From Arsenicicoccus dermatophilus (GTDB lineage: Bacteria; Actinomycetota; Actinomycetes; Actinomycetales; Dermatophilaceae), in contig NZ_JAKZHU010000001.1 of assembly GCF_022568795.1 (NCBI RefSeq), forward strand, positions 2,813,866 to 2,877,865: a DNA stretch of 64,000 nucleotides, read 5' to 3'. The notes under the pieces were generated by a model. It saw only the letters and a list, made by a program, of their open reading frames with translations, had not been told where the DNA came from and ran no database searches. The position numbers and the translations under genes were made by a program. Of the stretch, positions 1 through 10,235 are shown piece after piece; position 1 is the stretch's first letter; each line of letters starts with the position of its first letter.

Positions 1-400
1 CCTGCAGGTCCTGGGGGGTGGCGGGGGTGTCGTTCATGGCTCTCTCCATCGCTCGGTCGATGGCCCGCACGAGGTCACGCATCTCGGCGAGCCTGGTCCT
101 GACCACCTCGCGCTGGCGGCGCAGGTGCGCCACCGCCGCCTGGCTCCCCTGCGCGTCGACGTCCGCGAGCAGCTGGGCGACCTCCTCCAGGGAGAAGCCC
201 AGCCGCCGGTAGACGACCACGTGCTGCAGCCGCCCCAGGTCGTCCTCGGTGTAGAGGCGATAGCCCGCGGCGCTGCGCTCGCTCGGGCACAGGATCCCGA
301 CCTGGTCGTAGTGGTGCAGGGTGCGCACCGTCACGCCATACGTCTCGGACACCTAACCGACCGTCAGCAGCTGCACGGGAACCATTGTCGTCGTGGTCAT
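1..400 (-). pseudogene. TipA-type MerR family regulator, in-frame amber, partial at window edge
   Basis: Divergent from the ABC transporter genes. From ATG at 400 (or 385) the frame reads MVPVQLLTVG, then a TAG codon at 353-355, then VSETYGVTVRTLHHYDQVG and a complete MerR winged helix (SAAGYRLY, LGFSLEEVAQLL), a dimerisation helix, and the start of a TipAS-like part (AMNDTPATPQDLQ) that leaves the window. MerR proteins normally carry Q or E where the TAG lies, so one C-to-T change in CAG explains it. GTG at 352 directly after the stop could restart translation but would lose the first strand of the DNA-binding domain. Family members activate or repress their own promoter in response to drug-like ligands; here the neighbours suggest control of the ABC pair. 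Either a nonsense mutation or a base error. Confidence 0.8.
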
Positions 401-408
401 GTCTGTCA

Positions 409-438
409 CGGTGACGGCTCACGTCGCGTGAGGGTCAA
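409..438 (-). promoter_or_regulatory. TipA-like operator and promoter of the MerR gene
   Basis: On the minus strand a TTGACC -35-like hexamer (438-433) is followed by the inverted repeat CTCACG-3 nt-CGTGAG (418-432). From memory this matches the CTCACGTnACGTGAG type palindrome of the Streptomyces tipA promoter, lying in the long -35/-10 spacer typical of MerR-family promoters. It sits between the MerR gene and the ABC ATPase, so it probably serves autoregulation and may also control the ABC genes. Confidence 0.6.
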
Positions 439-457
439 GCGATCGGGGGGGAAAGCC

Positions 458-1090
458 ATGGACCAGGGCCTGGCGATCGTCGGTCTGAGCAAGACGTATG
501 CCGGACGCCCGGTGGTCCGCGACGTCACGGTCCACGTGCGGCCGGGGGAGGTGGTCGCCCTCGTCGGACCCAACGGCGTGGGCAAGACCACGCTGCTGCG
601 GTGCGTCCTGGGCCTGGAGCGACCGGATGCGGGCGAGGCGACGCTCGACGGCCGGGCGCTGCGCGACACCGACCCCGAGGTGCGGCGGGCGGTGTGCGCG
701 GTGCTCGACGACGCGGGCTTCTGGCCGGACGTGACCGTGCTCGAGCACCTGGACGTGCTGGCCCGCGCCCACGGCGTCGCGGACCCCGACGAGCGGGTGG
801 ACGCGGCGCTGGACACCCTGCGGATCGCCCATGTCGCCGACCAGGTGCCGTGGACCCTCTCCTCCGGCCAGCGACGCCGGGTCTCGCTCGCGGCCACGCT
901 GGTGCGACCGTGGTCCCTGCTGGTCCTCGACGAGCCCGAGCAACGGCTGGACCAGGCCGGACGGGCCTGGCTCGGGACCTGGCTGGCCGACCGGGCCGCC
1001 GCGGGGAGGTCGGTGCTCATGGCCTCGCACGACCCGGACCTGGTCGCCGCCTCGGGGGCGCGCGTGGTGGAGCTGCACGGTGCCGTCTGA
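458..1090 (+). CDS. ABC transporter ATP-binding protein
   Basis: A 210-residue nucleotide-binding domain. Visible motifs in order are Walker A GPNGVGKTT near residue 38, signature LSSGQRRR, Walker B LLVLDEPE and the switch histidine in ASHD. ATG 458 is chosen because homology begins there; the frame is open further upstream but that part reads as noise. The stop overlaps the GTG start of the following membrane gene by 11 bases, which indicates translational coupling. Small single-domain ATPases like this pair with a separate permease, often for export or resistance. The substrate is unknown. The divergent TipA-type regulator suggests control by a small hydrophobic or drug-like ligand. Confidence 0.9.
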   Translation: MDQGLAIVGLSKTYAGRPVVRDVTVHVRPGEVVALVGPNGVGKTTLLRCVLGLERPDAGEATLDGRALRDTDPEVRRAVCAVLDDAGFWPDVTVLEHLDVLARAHGVADPDERVDAALDTLRIAHVADQVPWTLSSGQRRRVSLAATLVRPWSLLVLDEPEQRLDQAGRAWLGTWLADRAAAGRSVLMASHDPDLVAASGARVVELHGAV

Positions 1091-2656
1091 GGCGGGCGCC
1101 GCGGACCTGGCGGACGCCCGTGCCTACCTCGGGCGGGCCCGGCGCGAGCACGGCGAGCCGGGCGGCGCCGTCACCGAGGTCTACACGTGGGTGCTCGGCC
1201 TGCTGCTGCTCGCCGCGATGACCGCGAGCGGGTGGAGCCACCTGATCGCCCGGGCCGCGTGCACCGGGGCCGGCTGCGGTCACGGGGGCGGCCCCGTCGC
1301 AGCCGTCGCCCTGGGTCTGCTCGTGCTGGGCGCGACCGCCGCGGCCGTCCGCGACTGGGGACCGGTCGGCGCGGACGCGACCCGGACGACCTGGCTGCTC
1401 TCCGGGCCCGCGCCCCGACGGCCCGACCTGCGCGGGCGGGTGTGGCTCGTCGCCCTCGGCGCGGCGCTCGTCTGCGGGCTGGCAGGCCCCACGGTGGCGG
1501 CCACCGCCGGGCTGCCGGTCACCCCGGACGCCCTGGCGTGGGGCACACCGCTCGGCGCCGTCCTGGGGGCCCTGGTCACCGGGGGCGTCGCCGCGGCCCA
1601 GCACGACCCGGTATGGCGCACCCGGATGACCCGGCTCCCGCCCCTCCTCCTGCTGGCGGGGTGCTCGTCGCGGGGCTCGCCCGCCTCACGGCCGGGGCCT
1701 GGTCCGGCCTGGGCGGAGCGGGCGCAGGCCCGGCGGGCTCAGGCGGATGGCCTGGCCTCCCGGCCGGGCTGTCGGTGCCGGGACTGCCCGTGCCGGGGCT
1801 GCCGGCGCCCGTGCTGCTGCTCGCCGCCGGAGCCTTCGCCCTGGCTGCCGCCCTCGCCCTGCTGGCCCTCGCCGACCGACGGTGCGACGCGGTGGACGGC
1901 GCCGAGCTGCAGCGGGCGGGCGAGTCCTTCTCGACGGCCCACGAGGCGGCGCTGATGCTCGACGCGAGCGCGGTGGCCCAGCGCGCCGAGCATGCCCGCC
2001 TCGGACGCCGAGGCCGGTTCGGCTCCCGGCGGGGCGCGGGCACCGGCGTGCTCGCCCTGGTGCACCGCGACCTGGCGAGCGTCGCCCGCCGGCACGACCG
2101 GCTGCTTCTCGGCATACCCCTGCTGGTGGGGTGCGCGCTGCTCGCCACCATGGCGCCGCCCCTGGTCACCCTGCCCGCGCTGGGTCTGGCCGCGGCCCGC
2201 GTCGCCCGCGACGCCGGGGACGGGCTCGTCCTGTGGACCCGCTCGACCGGGCTGCGCCGGGACCTGCCGCTGCCCGACCACCAGGTGCGATCGGCGCTGC
2301 TCGTCGGCCCCGTGCTCGCCGCGGCGCCCTGGAGCCTGGCCGCCTCCGCCCTGGTGGGACTCCCGCTCGCGACCGCCGCCACGCTCACCCTCGCGGCGGT
2401 CGCGTCGCTGCTGGCAGGTGCCCGCCCACGCAACCTCGCCCTCATGGGCGTGATGATCCCGACGGCCTTCGGGATGATGCCGGCGGGCGCCCTGACAGCG
2501 GCCCAGGGCTACGAGGTCGCGCTCGTGGCCGTCTCCGGCGCGGTGGTCGCGCCCTGGCCCGTCGACGTCGCGGTCGCGGCGCTCGCGGTCGCGTGGCAGT
2601 GGTCGCGCTGCACCCGGGCCGACCTCCCCGCGCCGAGGCAGGTGGGCGCTCGCTAG
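1080..2656 (+). pseudogene. ABC transporter permease, DUF6297-like, frameshifted
   Basis: Partner permease of the preceding ATPase, starting at GTG 1080 inside the ATPase 3' end. The first part (VYTWVLGLLLLAAMTASGW onward, several hydrophobic segments) is read in one frame to about 1660. The second part (GVLVAGLARLTAG to the end, with many membrane segments) continues in the -1 frame up to TAG 2656. The switch is at the GGGG run 1658-1661 and one extra G would restore a single product of about 525 residues. Size and position recall the DUF6297 permeases beside actinobacterial ATPases, but this is from memory. Either a sequencing indel or a real knock-out. Confidence 0.7.
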
Positions 2657-2714
2657 TCTGACGACGCACCGCCACCGCGGCGCTGCTGCAAAGACGCAGA
2701 AGGAGAGCCCACCC

Positions 2715-3896
2715 ATGGCCGCTTCCCCCGAGGGCGACATGCGCCCCGACACCCTCGCCGTCCATGCCGGACGCGCCGACCTGACGGCCCTCGGCGTGCA
2801 CGTGCCGCCGATCGACCTGTCCACCACCAACCCGGTGAGCGACGTCCTCGCGGGGGGCGCGAGCTATGACAACCTCGCCACCGGCGGCCGCCCGGCTCCC
2901 GGCGACACGCACATCTACCAGCGGCTGTGGAATCCCACCGTCGCCCGGGCCGAGGAGGCCGTCGCCGCCCTCGAGGGCTGCGACGAGGCCGTCCTCTATG
3001 CCTCCGGCATGGCGGCCCTGTCGGCCGTGCTCGTGGCCTGCGCGTCCGCGGGGACCCCGCACGTGGTGGCCGTCCGTCCGCTCTACGGCGGCACCGACCA
3101 CGTCCTCGACCACGGCCTGCTCGGCACCACGGTGAGCTGGGTGAGCGCCGACGGGATCGCCGACGCCATCACCCCGCAGACCGGCGTCGTCATCGTGGAG
3201 ACCCCGGCCAACCCCACGCTGGAGCTGCTCGACCTGGACGACGTGGTCCGGCAGGCGGGCGACGTGCCCGTCCTGGTCGACAACACCTTCGCGACCCCCG
3301 TGCTGCAGCAGCCGGCCCGCCACGGGGTCACCCTGGTCCTGCACTCGGCGACGAAGTACCTCGCCGGCCACGGCGACGTCATCGCCGGCGTCGTCGCCAC
3401 GAACGCCGACTGGGCCCGGCGTCTGCGCTCGGTCCGCGCGCTCACCGGCGCGCTGGTGCACCCGCTGTCGGCCTACCTCATCCACCGCGGGCTGCAGACC
3501 CTCCCGATCCGGGTGCGCGCCCAGCAGGCCACCGCGCAGCAGGTCGCCGAGCACCTCGCCCAGCACCCCGCCGTCGAGCGGGTGTACTACCCCGGGCTGC
3601 CCGGTCAGGACCCGCAGGGGATCATCGGTCGGCAGCTGGCCGGACCCGGCGCCATGGTGGCCTTCGCCGTCAAGGGCGGGTATGACGCCGCTGCGCGGGC
3701 GGTCGACCGGACCTCGCTGGTCATCCATGCCGTGTCGCTGGGCGGGGTGGACTCGCTCATCCAGCACCCGGCCTCGCTGACCCACCGCCCGGTCGCCGAC
3801 GCCGCGAAGCCACACGCCGACGTGCTGCGCCTGTCCATCGGGCTCGAGGACGCCGCGGACCTCATCGCCGACCTGGACGCCGCGCTGGGCGACTGA
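2715..3896 (+). CDS. PLP-dependent Cys/Met metabolism enzyme (cystathionine gamma-synthase/lyase family)
   Basis: A 393-residue fold-type I PLP enzyme of the cystathionine gamma-synthase / O-acetylhomoserine sulfhydrylase / methionine gamma-lyase family. The substrate loop YQRLWNPT lies near residue 69, YASGMAALSAVL binds the cofactor phosphate, VDNTFATP holds the PLP aspartate, and the Schiff-base lysine is in SATKYLAGHGD. The exact reaction cannot be decided from these motifs. An AAGGAG ribosome site at 2699-2704 supports ATG 2715. It is monocistronic and followed by a perfect hairpin. Confidence 0.88.
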   Translation: MAASPEGDMRPDTLAVHAGRADLTALGVHVPPIDLSTTNPVSDVLAGGASYDNLATGGRPAPGDTHIYQRLWNPTVARAEEAVAALEGCDEAVLYASGMAALSAVLVACASAGTPHVVAVRPLYGGTDHVLDHGLLGTTVSWVSADGIADAITPQTGVVIVETPANPTLELLDLDDVVRQAGDVPVLVDNTFATPVLQQPARHGVTLVLHSATKYLAGHGDVIAGVVATNADWARRLRSVRALTGALVHPLSAYLIHRGLQTLPIRVRAQQATAQQVAEHLAQHPAVERVYYPGLPGQDPQGIIGRQLAGPGAMVAFAVKGGYDAAARAVDRTSLVIHAVSLGGVDSLIQHPASLTHRPVADAAKPHADVLRLSIGLEDAADLIADLDAALGD

Positions 3897-3935
3897 CGAC
3901 TCCCCACCGGCCGGCGCTCACGCCGACCACCCGCC

Positions 3936-3982
3936 CGATCGGTCTCCCGCCCGAGCCCCCGGCTCGGGCGGGAGACCGATCG
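3936..3982. terminator. Perfect 22-bp hairpin, bidirectional terminator candidate
   Basis: Arms 3936-3957 and 3961-3982 are perfectly complementary with a 3-nt CCC loop. The hairpin lies between convergent genes (the PLP enzyme on plus and a lipoprotein on minus). There is no U-tract, as is usual for strong actinobacterial terminator hairpins. Confidence 0.75.
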
Positions 3983-4174
3983 CCGGTGCGACGCACAGGC
4001 GACCGGGTCAGGTGCAGATGCAGCAGAGCCTGAGGATCCGTGCCGGCGCCCCCACGTCCGACTCGGATCCCGAGGCTCTTGGTCCTCATGCCCCGGGTCG
4101 ACGCCGCCCGGGGACACGAGCGCGGCGGTCCCGGCCCCCGACGGGCCAGTCCGCCACGTGTCGTGTCCCGCGCG

Positions 4175-4774
4175 TCAGCGGCAGGGCTTGGCGACCTCGA
4201 GGACGTGGTCGCGCGCCGCCTTGCTCTCGGCGAGACCGGCCTTGACGATGCCCGGGACGGCGGCCGGCTTGTTGGCCCCCTGGACCTTGCTGGCGACGGT
4301 GTCGAAGGACTCCAGGGCCGTGCGCCAGTCCTGGGCCAGCTCGGCCGGGGGACGCACCGGGCCGAGGCGCTGCAGACGGTCCACGACGGCCTCGGTGGTC
4401 ACCTTGATGTCAGCGCCGGTGGGCAGGTCGCCCATGTCCTTCGGGCTCCACTGCGCGACCTTGAGGTCGCCGCAGAACTCCTGCATGGTCGCACCCTTGG
4501 CGCCCGAGGCCCCCGGGACGCCCGCGTCCTGCTTGGTCAGCGTGGAGGGAGCCATGTTGCTGGGGTGCGGCTCGCCGACGGCGACGCCGTTGCTCGTCGT
4601 GGCGGACCCGGCCGCGGGGGTGGTCGCCTCGGCGGCGGACCCCTGGGCGGGGGCGGCCGCGGCGGTCGTGGCGACGGTGGTCTGGGAGGCGGCCGAGTCG
4701 CCACCGCCGCACGCGGACAGGGAGACCGCAGCGGTGACGAGGACGCCGGCGAGGGCGAGAGAGCGGATGGTCAT
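4175..4774 (-). CDS. Putative lipoprotein
   Basis: A 199-residue exported lipoprotein. ATG 4774 starts a typical signal peptide (MTIRSLALAGVLVTAAVSLSAC) whose LSAC lipobox would be lipidated at Cys21 or 22. A low-complexity Ala/Thr/Gly linker follows to about residue 75. The C-terminal domain contains QEFCGDLKVAQW and ends VAKPCR, so the two cysteines may form a disulfide. I do not recognise a family. It is monocistronic, with topA downstream on the same strand. A role at the outer face of the membrane is all that can be inferred. Confidence 0.8.
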   Translation of the reverse strand: MTIRSLALAGVLVTAAVSLSACGGGDSAASQTTVATTAAAAPAQGSAAEATTPAAGSATTSNGVAVGEPHPSNMAPSTLTKQDAGVPGASGAKGATMQEFCGDLKVAQWSPKDMGDLPTGADIKVTTEAVVDRLQRLGPVRPPAELAQDWRTALESFDTVASKVQGANKPAAVPGIVKAGLAESKAARDHVLEVAKPCR

Positions 4775-4931
4775 GAGGCGACGATAGATCCCGCTCCCCG
4801 GCCTGCCAAGACCATGGGCCATTCGATTACCGAGAGCATCGAGATGTTGACGTTATGCCGCGAAAATTGGCTTCCACCAGCGGCATTCATCACCTCAGCG
4901 TGACGAGTGTTCACCTGCTCCCAGGTAGCTG

Positions 4932-7805
<2,874 letters not shown>

Positions 7806-7978
7806 GGATGACACCTGCCTCACTTGACGCCCCCGCGACGGATTCGTCGTCGCCTGCGGCGGGGCGCTCGGTGGTCACCGTAGCGGAGGGAGCACGGTGC
7901 GCGCACAGAGACCCGGCGGCGCGCCCGCACGGCACATCCCTGGCAGCGCACCCCCGCCGCCGGGCCGACCCCGCAGAC

Positions 7979-9580
7979 CTACCCCCGGCAGGTCTGCGTC
8001 AGGAGGCCGTCGGTCACCAGGGCCTCCAGCGGCGCCAGCACCTCCGCGACGACCTCGTCGGGGTCCCGCTCCAGCAGCGCGGCGATCGCCACCAGCGCCT
8101 GGTGCGGCGTGAGGCTGCCGTCGGCGACCGAGAGGTATGCCGCGAGCGCCGTCCCCGCCGTCACGGTGCGCCCGAGCCCGCCGCCCTGTCGCACCCGGAT
8201 GATCGCCGGGTCCTCGGCCCCCGGCCGCCCGAAGCGCTCCTCGGTGACGTCGTCCGCCAGCCGCCAGGCAGTGTCCAGCAGCGCGGCCCGCCGGTCCGGC
8301 TGCTCGGCGAGCCAGGTGCGCACCCGCAGACCCGCGTCGATCGTCGGGCCCATCGGCGACCCGACAGGCCCGGTCACCTCGACCAGGTCCATCCAGGGGG
8401 CGCGCGCCGACGCCGGCCGCTGCAGGGTGACCACGCCGAAGCCGATCCCGGTGACCCCGCGCGACGCGAGGTCGTCGAGCCAGGCGGCATACAGCCGCTC
8501 GAAGTCCGGCCCGGAGGAGGTGCCGCCGTCGCGGACCCACAGCTCGGCGTACTCCGCCGGGTCCTGGACCTCCCGCTGCACCACCCAGGCGTCCAGGCCG
8601 GTGCCCTCGAGCCACCCCTGCCAGCGGTCGCGCCAGGTGCGGTCGGCGGTGATCTCCCAGTTGGCGAGGAAGTGGGCGATCCCACCCGGCTCCAGGTGCT
8701 CGCCGACGCCGCGGACCAGGCGCCGGACGAGGTCGTCGCCGCGAGCGCCCCCGTCGCGGTACTCGTAGGTCGGGACGCCGGCGCCGCGCGGCGTGATCAC
8801 GAACGGCGGGTTGCTCACCACCAGGTCGAAGCGCTCCCCCGCCACCGGCTCGAGCAGGTCGCCCCGGCGCAGGTCCCAGGTCTGCCCGGCGAGGGCGGCG
8901 TTGAGGCGGGCGACGTCCAGCGCCCGGGCGGACAGGTCGGTCGCGACGATCGTGTCGGCGTGATCGGCCAGGTGCAGGGCCTGTATGCCGCAGCCGGTGC
9001 CGAGGTCGAGCGCCCGGCGCACCGGGCGACGGGGCGTCCACGAGGCGAGGGTCGCCGAGGCCCCTCCGATGCCGAGGACGTGGTCGGTGGGCAGCGCGTG
9101 GCCGAGGGCGAGCTCGCCCAGGTCGGAGGCCACCCACCAGGTGTGCGACTCGTCGCCGTAGGGCCGCAGGTCCAGCCGCGCCCGGACCAGCTCGTCTGCC
9201 CGCTCGACCGGCTGGGGGGACTCGGCCGACGCGTCCAGCTCGTTCGGCTCGGTCGACGTGGCGGGCTCGACCGGTTCGACGAGGCCGAGCGCGACCAGCC
9301 CGGCCGTCCCCGTGCGGGGCAGGGCCTCGTCGAGAGCCGCCGCCCGCACCGGCACCCCGAGGGTGAAGGCCCGCACCACCAGCTCCACGGGGCGCACCTG
9401 GCCGGGCCGGTCGGCGTCCTCGGTGACCCGGCGAGCGGGCAGGGACTGCTCCCGGTGCAGGGCTGCCGACGCGACCGGCCCGAGAGCAGCGGTGACCGCG
9501 TCCACCGTGTAGCCCACCTCCCCCAGGTCTGCCCGCAGGGCGGCGACGAGGGCGGGGTCCGGGACGGGAAGGTCGGTCAT
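7979..9580 (-). CDS. SAM-dependent methyltransferase (HemK/RlmG-like)
   Basis: A 533-residue class I methyltransferase. An N-terminal region of about 150 residues precedes the SAM site LDLGTGCGIQALHLADHAD, the acidic ATDLSARAL motif and the catalytic NPPF motif (VVSNPPFVITPRG). NPPF enzymes methylate a planar nitrogen, as in glutamine N5 of release factors or guanine N2 of rRNA. The substrate here is not determined. The long N- and C-terminal extensions are common in actinobacterial members. ATG 9580 is the first start before the homologous region. The gene is upstream of topA on the same strand, separated by about 170 bases. Confidence 0.85.
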   Translation of the reverse strand: MTDLPVPDPALVAALRADLGEVGYTVDAVTAALGPVASAALHREQSLPARRVTEDADRPGQVRPVELVVRAFTLGVPVRAAALDEALPRTGTAGLVALGLVEPVEPATSTEPNELDASAESPQPVERADELVRARLDLRPYGDESHTWWVASDLGELALGHALPTDHVLGIGGASATLASWTPRRPVRRALDLGTGCGIQALHLADHADTIVATDLSARALDVARLNAALAGQTWDLRRGDLLEPVAGERFDLVVSNPPFVITPRGAGVPTYEYRDGGARGDDLVRRLVRGVGEHLEPGGIAHFLANWEITADRTWRDRWQGWLEGTGLDAWVVQREVQDPAEYAELWVRDGGTSSGPDFERLYAAWLDDLASRGVTGIGFGVVTLQRPASARAPWMDLVEVTGPVGSPMGPTIDAGLRVRTWLAEQPDRRAALLDTAWRLADDVTEERFGRPGAEDPAIIRVRQGGGLGRTVTAGTALAAYLSVADGSLTPHQALVAIAALLERDPDEVVAEVLAPLEALVTDGLLTQTCRG

Positions 9581-9644
9581 GCGCCCAGGGTAGGGCGACG
9601 ACGGGCGCGGACCGGGTCGGTCAGGGGGCGCGGCGACGAGCCGG

Positions 9645-10046
9645 TCAGGAGGCGCGGCGGCGGGCAGCGCGGGGCTCGCCGTGCGCGACGCGGCGGGCCC
9701 GCAGCTCGGCCACGCCCTGGGCGTCCGCGACGGTCGACACGATCGCGAGGATCGCGTCGGTGCGGGTGACCGTGAAGGGGCGGACGATCCGCTCGGCCCG
9801 CGCCGCCACCACCAGGTCACCGCCGCGCGCACGCAGCGCCCGCAGTCGCGACACCAGCACGTCGATCACGGCCGCGTCCACCAGGTCCAGGTCGGTCAGG
9901 TCCAGGACGAGGCGGCAGGCGCCCGCCGCGGCCAGGGCGTCCAGGGCGCGGGCCAGGCGCGGGGCCTCGACGATGTCGAGCTCGCCTGTCGCCCGCAGGA
10001 CGACCTGGCCGTCGCGGATGGCGGTCGGGGTCAGCTGGGCAGTCAT
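9645..10046 (-). CDS. STAS-domain protein lacking the phosphorylated serine
   Basis: A 133-residue protein with the fold of anti-sigma-factor antagonists: GQVVLRATGELDIVEAPRLARAL, then LVLDLTDLDLVDAAVIDVLVSR. In SpoIIAA-type proteins the last segment reads (F/V)DSSG or (F/V)DSTG and the Ser is phosphorylated by an anti-sigma kinase. Here it reads VDAAVID, so that serine is missing. It may act constitutively or in a different partner switch. An Arg/Ala-rich tail of about 25 residues follows. ATG 10046 has an AGGACC ribosome site. The gene is divergent from the helicase gene. Confidence 0.75.
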   Translation of the reverse strand: MTAQLTPTAIRDGQVVLRATGELDIVEAPRLARALDALAAAGACRLVLDLTDLDLVDAAVIDVLVSRLRALRARGGDLVVAARAERIVRPFTVTRTDAILAIVSTVADAQGVAELRARRVAHGEPRAARRRAS

Positions 10047-10235
10047 CGGTCCTCCCGGCTCGGGTGATACCCGAGGTGCACTCCCTCGTCACGAGGGGCT
10101 CGGAACCGGCCGTGGCTTGACCGCTCGCCACGCGGCGTGGCGCTTCGTTGTCTCGTTCCATACCCGGGGAGCGATGGCGCATACGCGGGCGGTGACACAT
10201 TCAGGTCACGGACTCCGCCGCGTACCGTGGAGCCG

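Noticed and set aside
3862..4089. Small minus-strand frame between the PLP enzyme and the lipoprotein gene (MRTKSLGIRV...)
   Set aside because: It runs across the perfect hairpin and into the PLP gene, with no ribosome site; judged non-coding.
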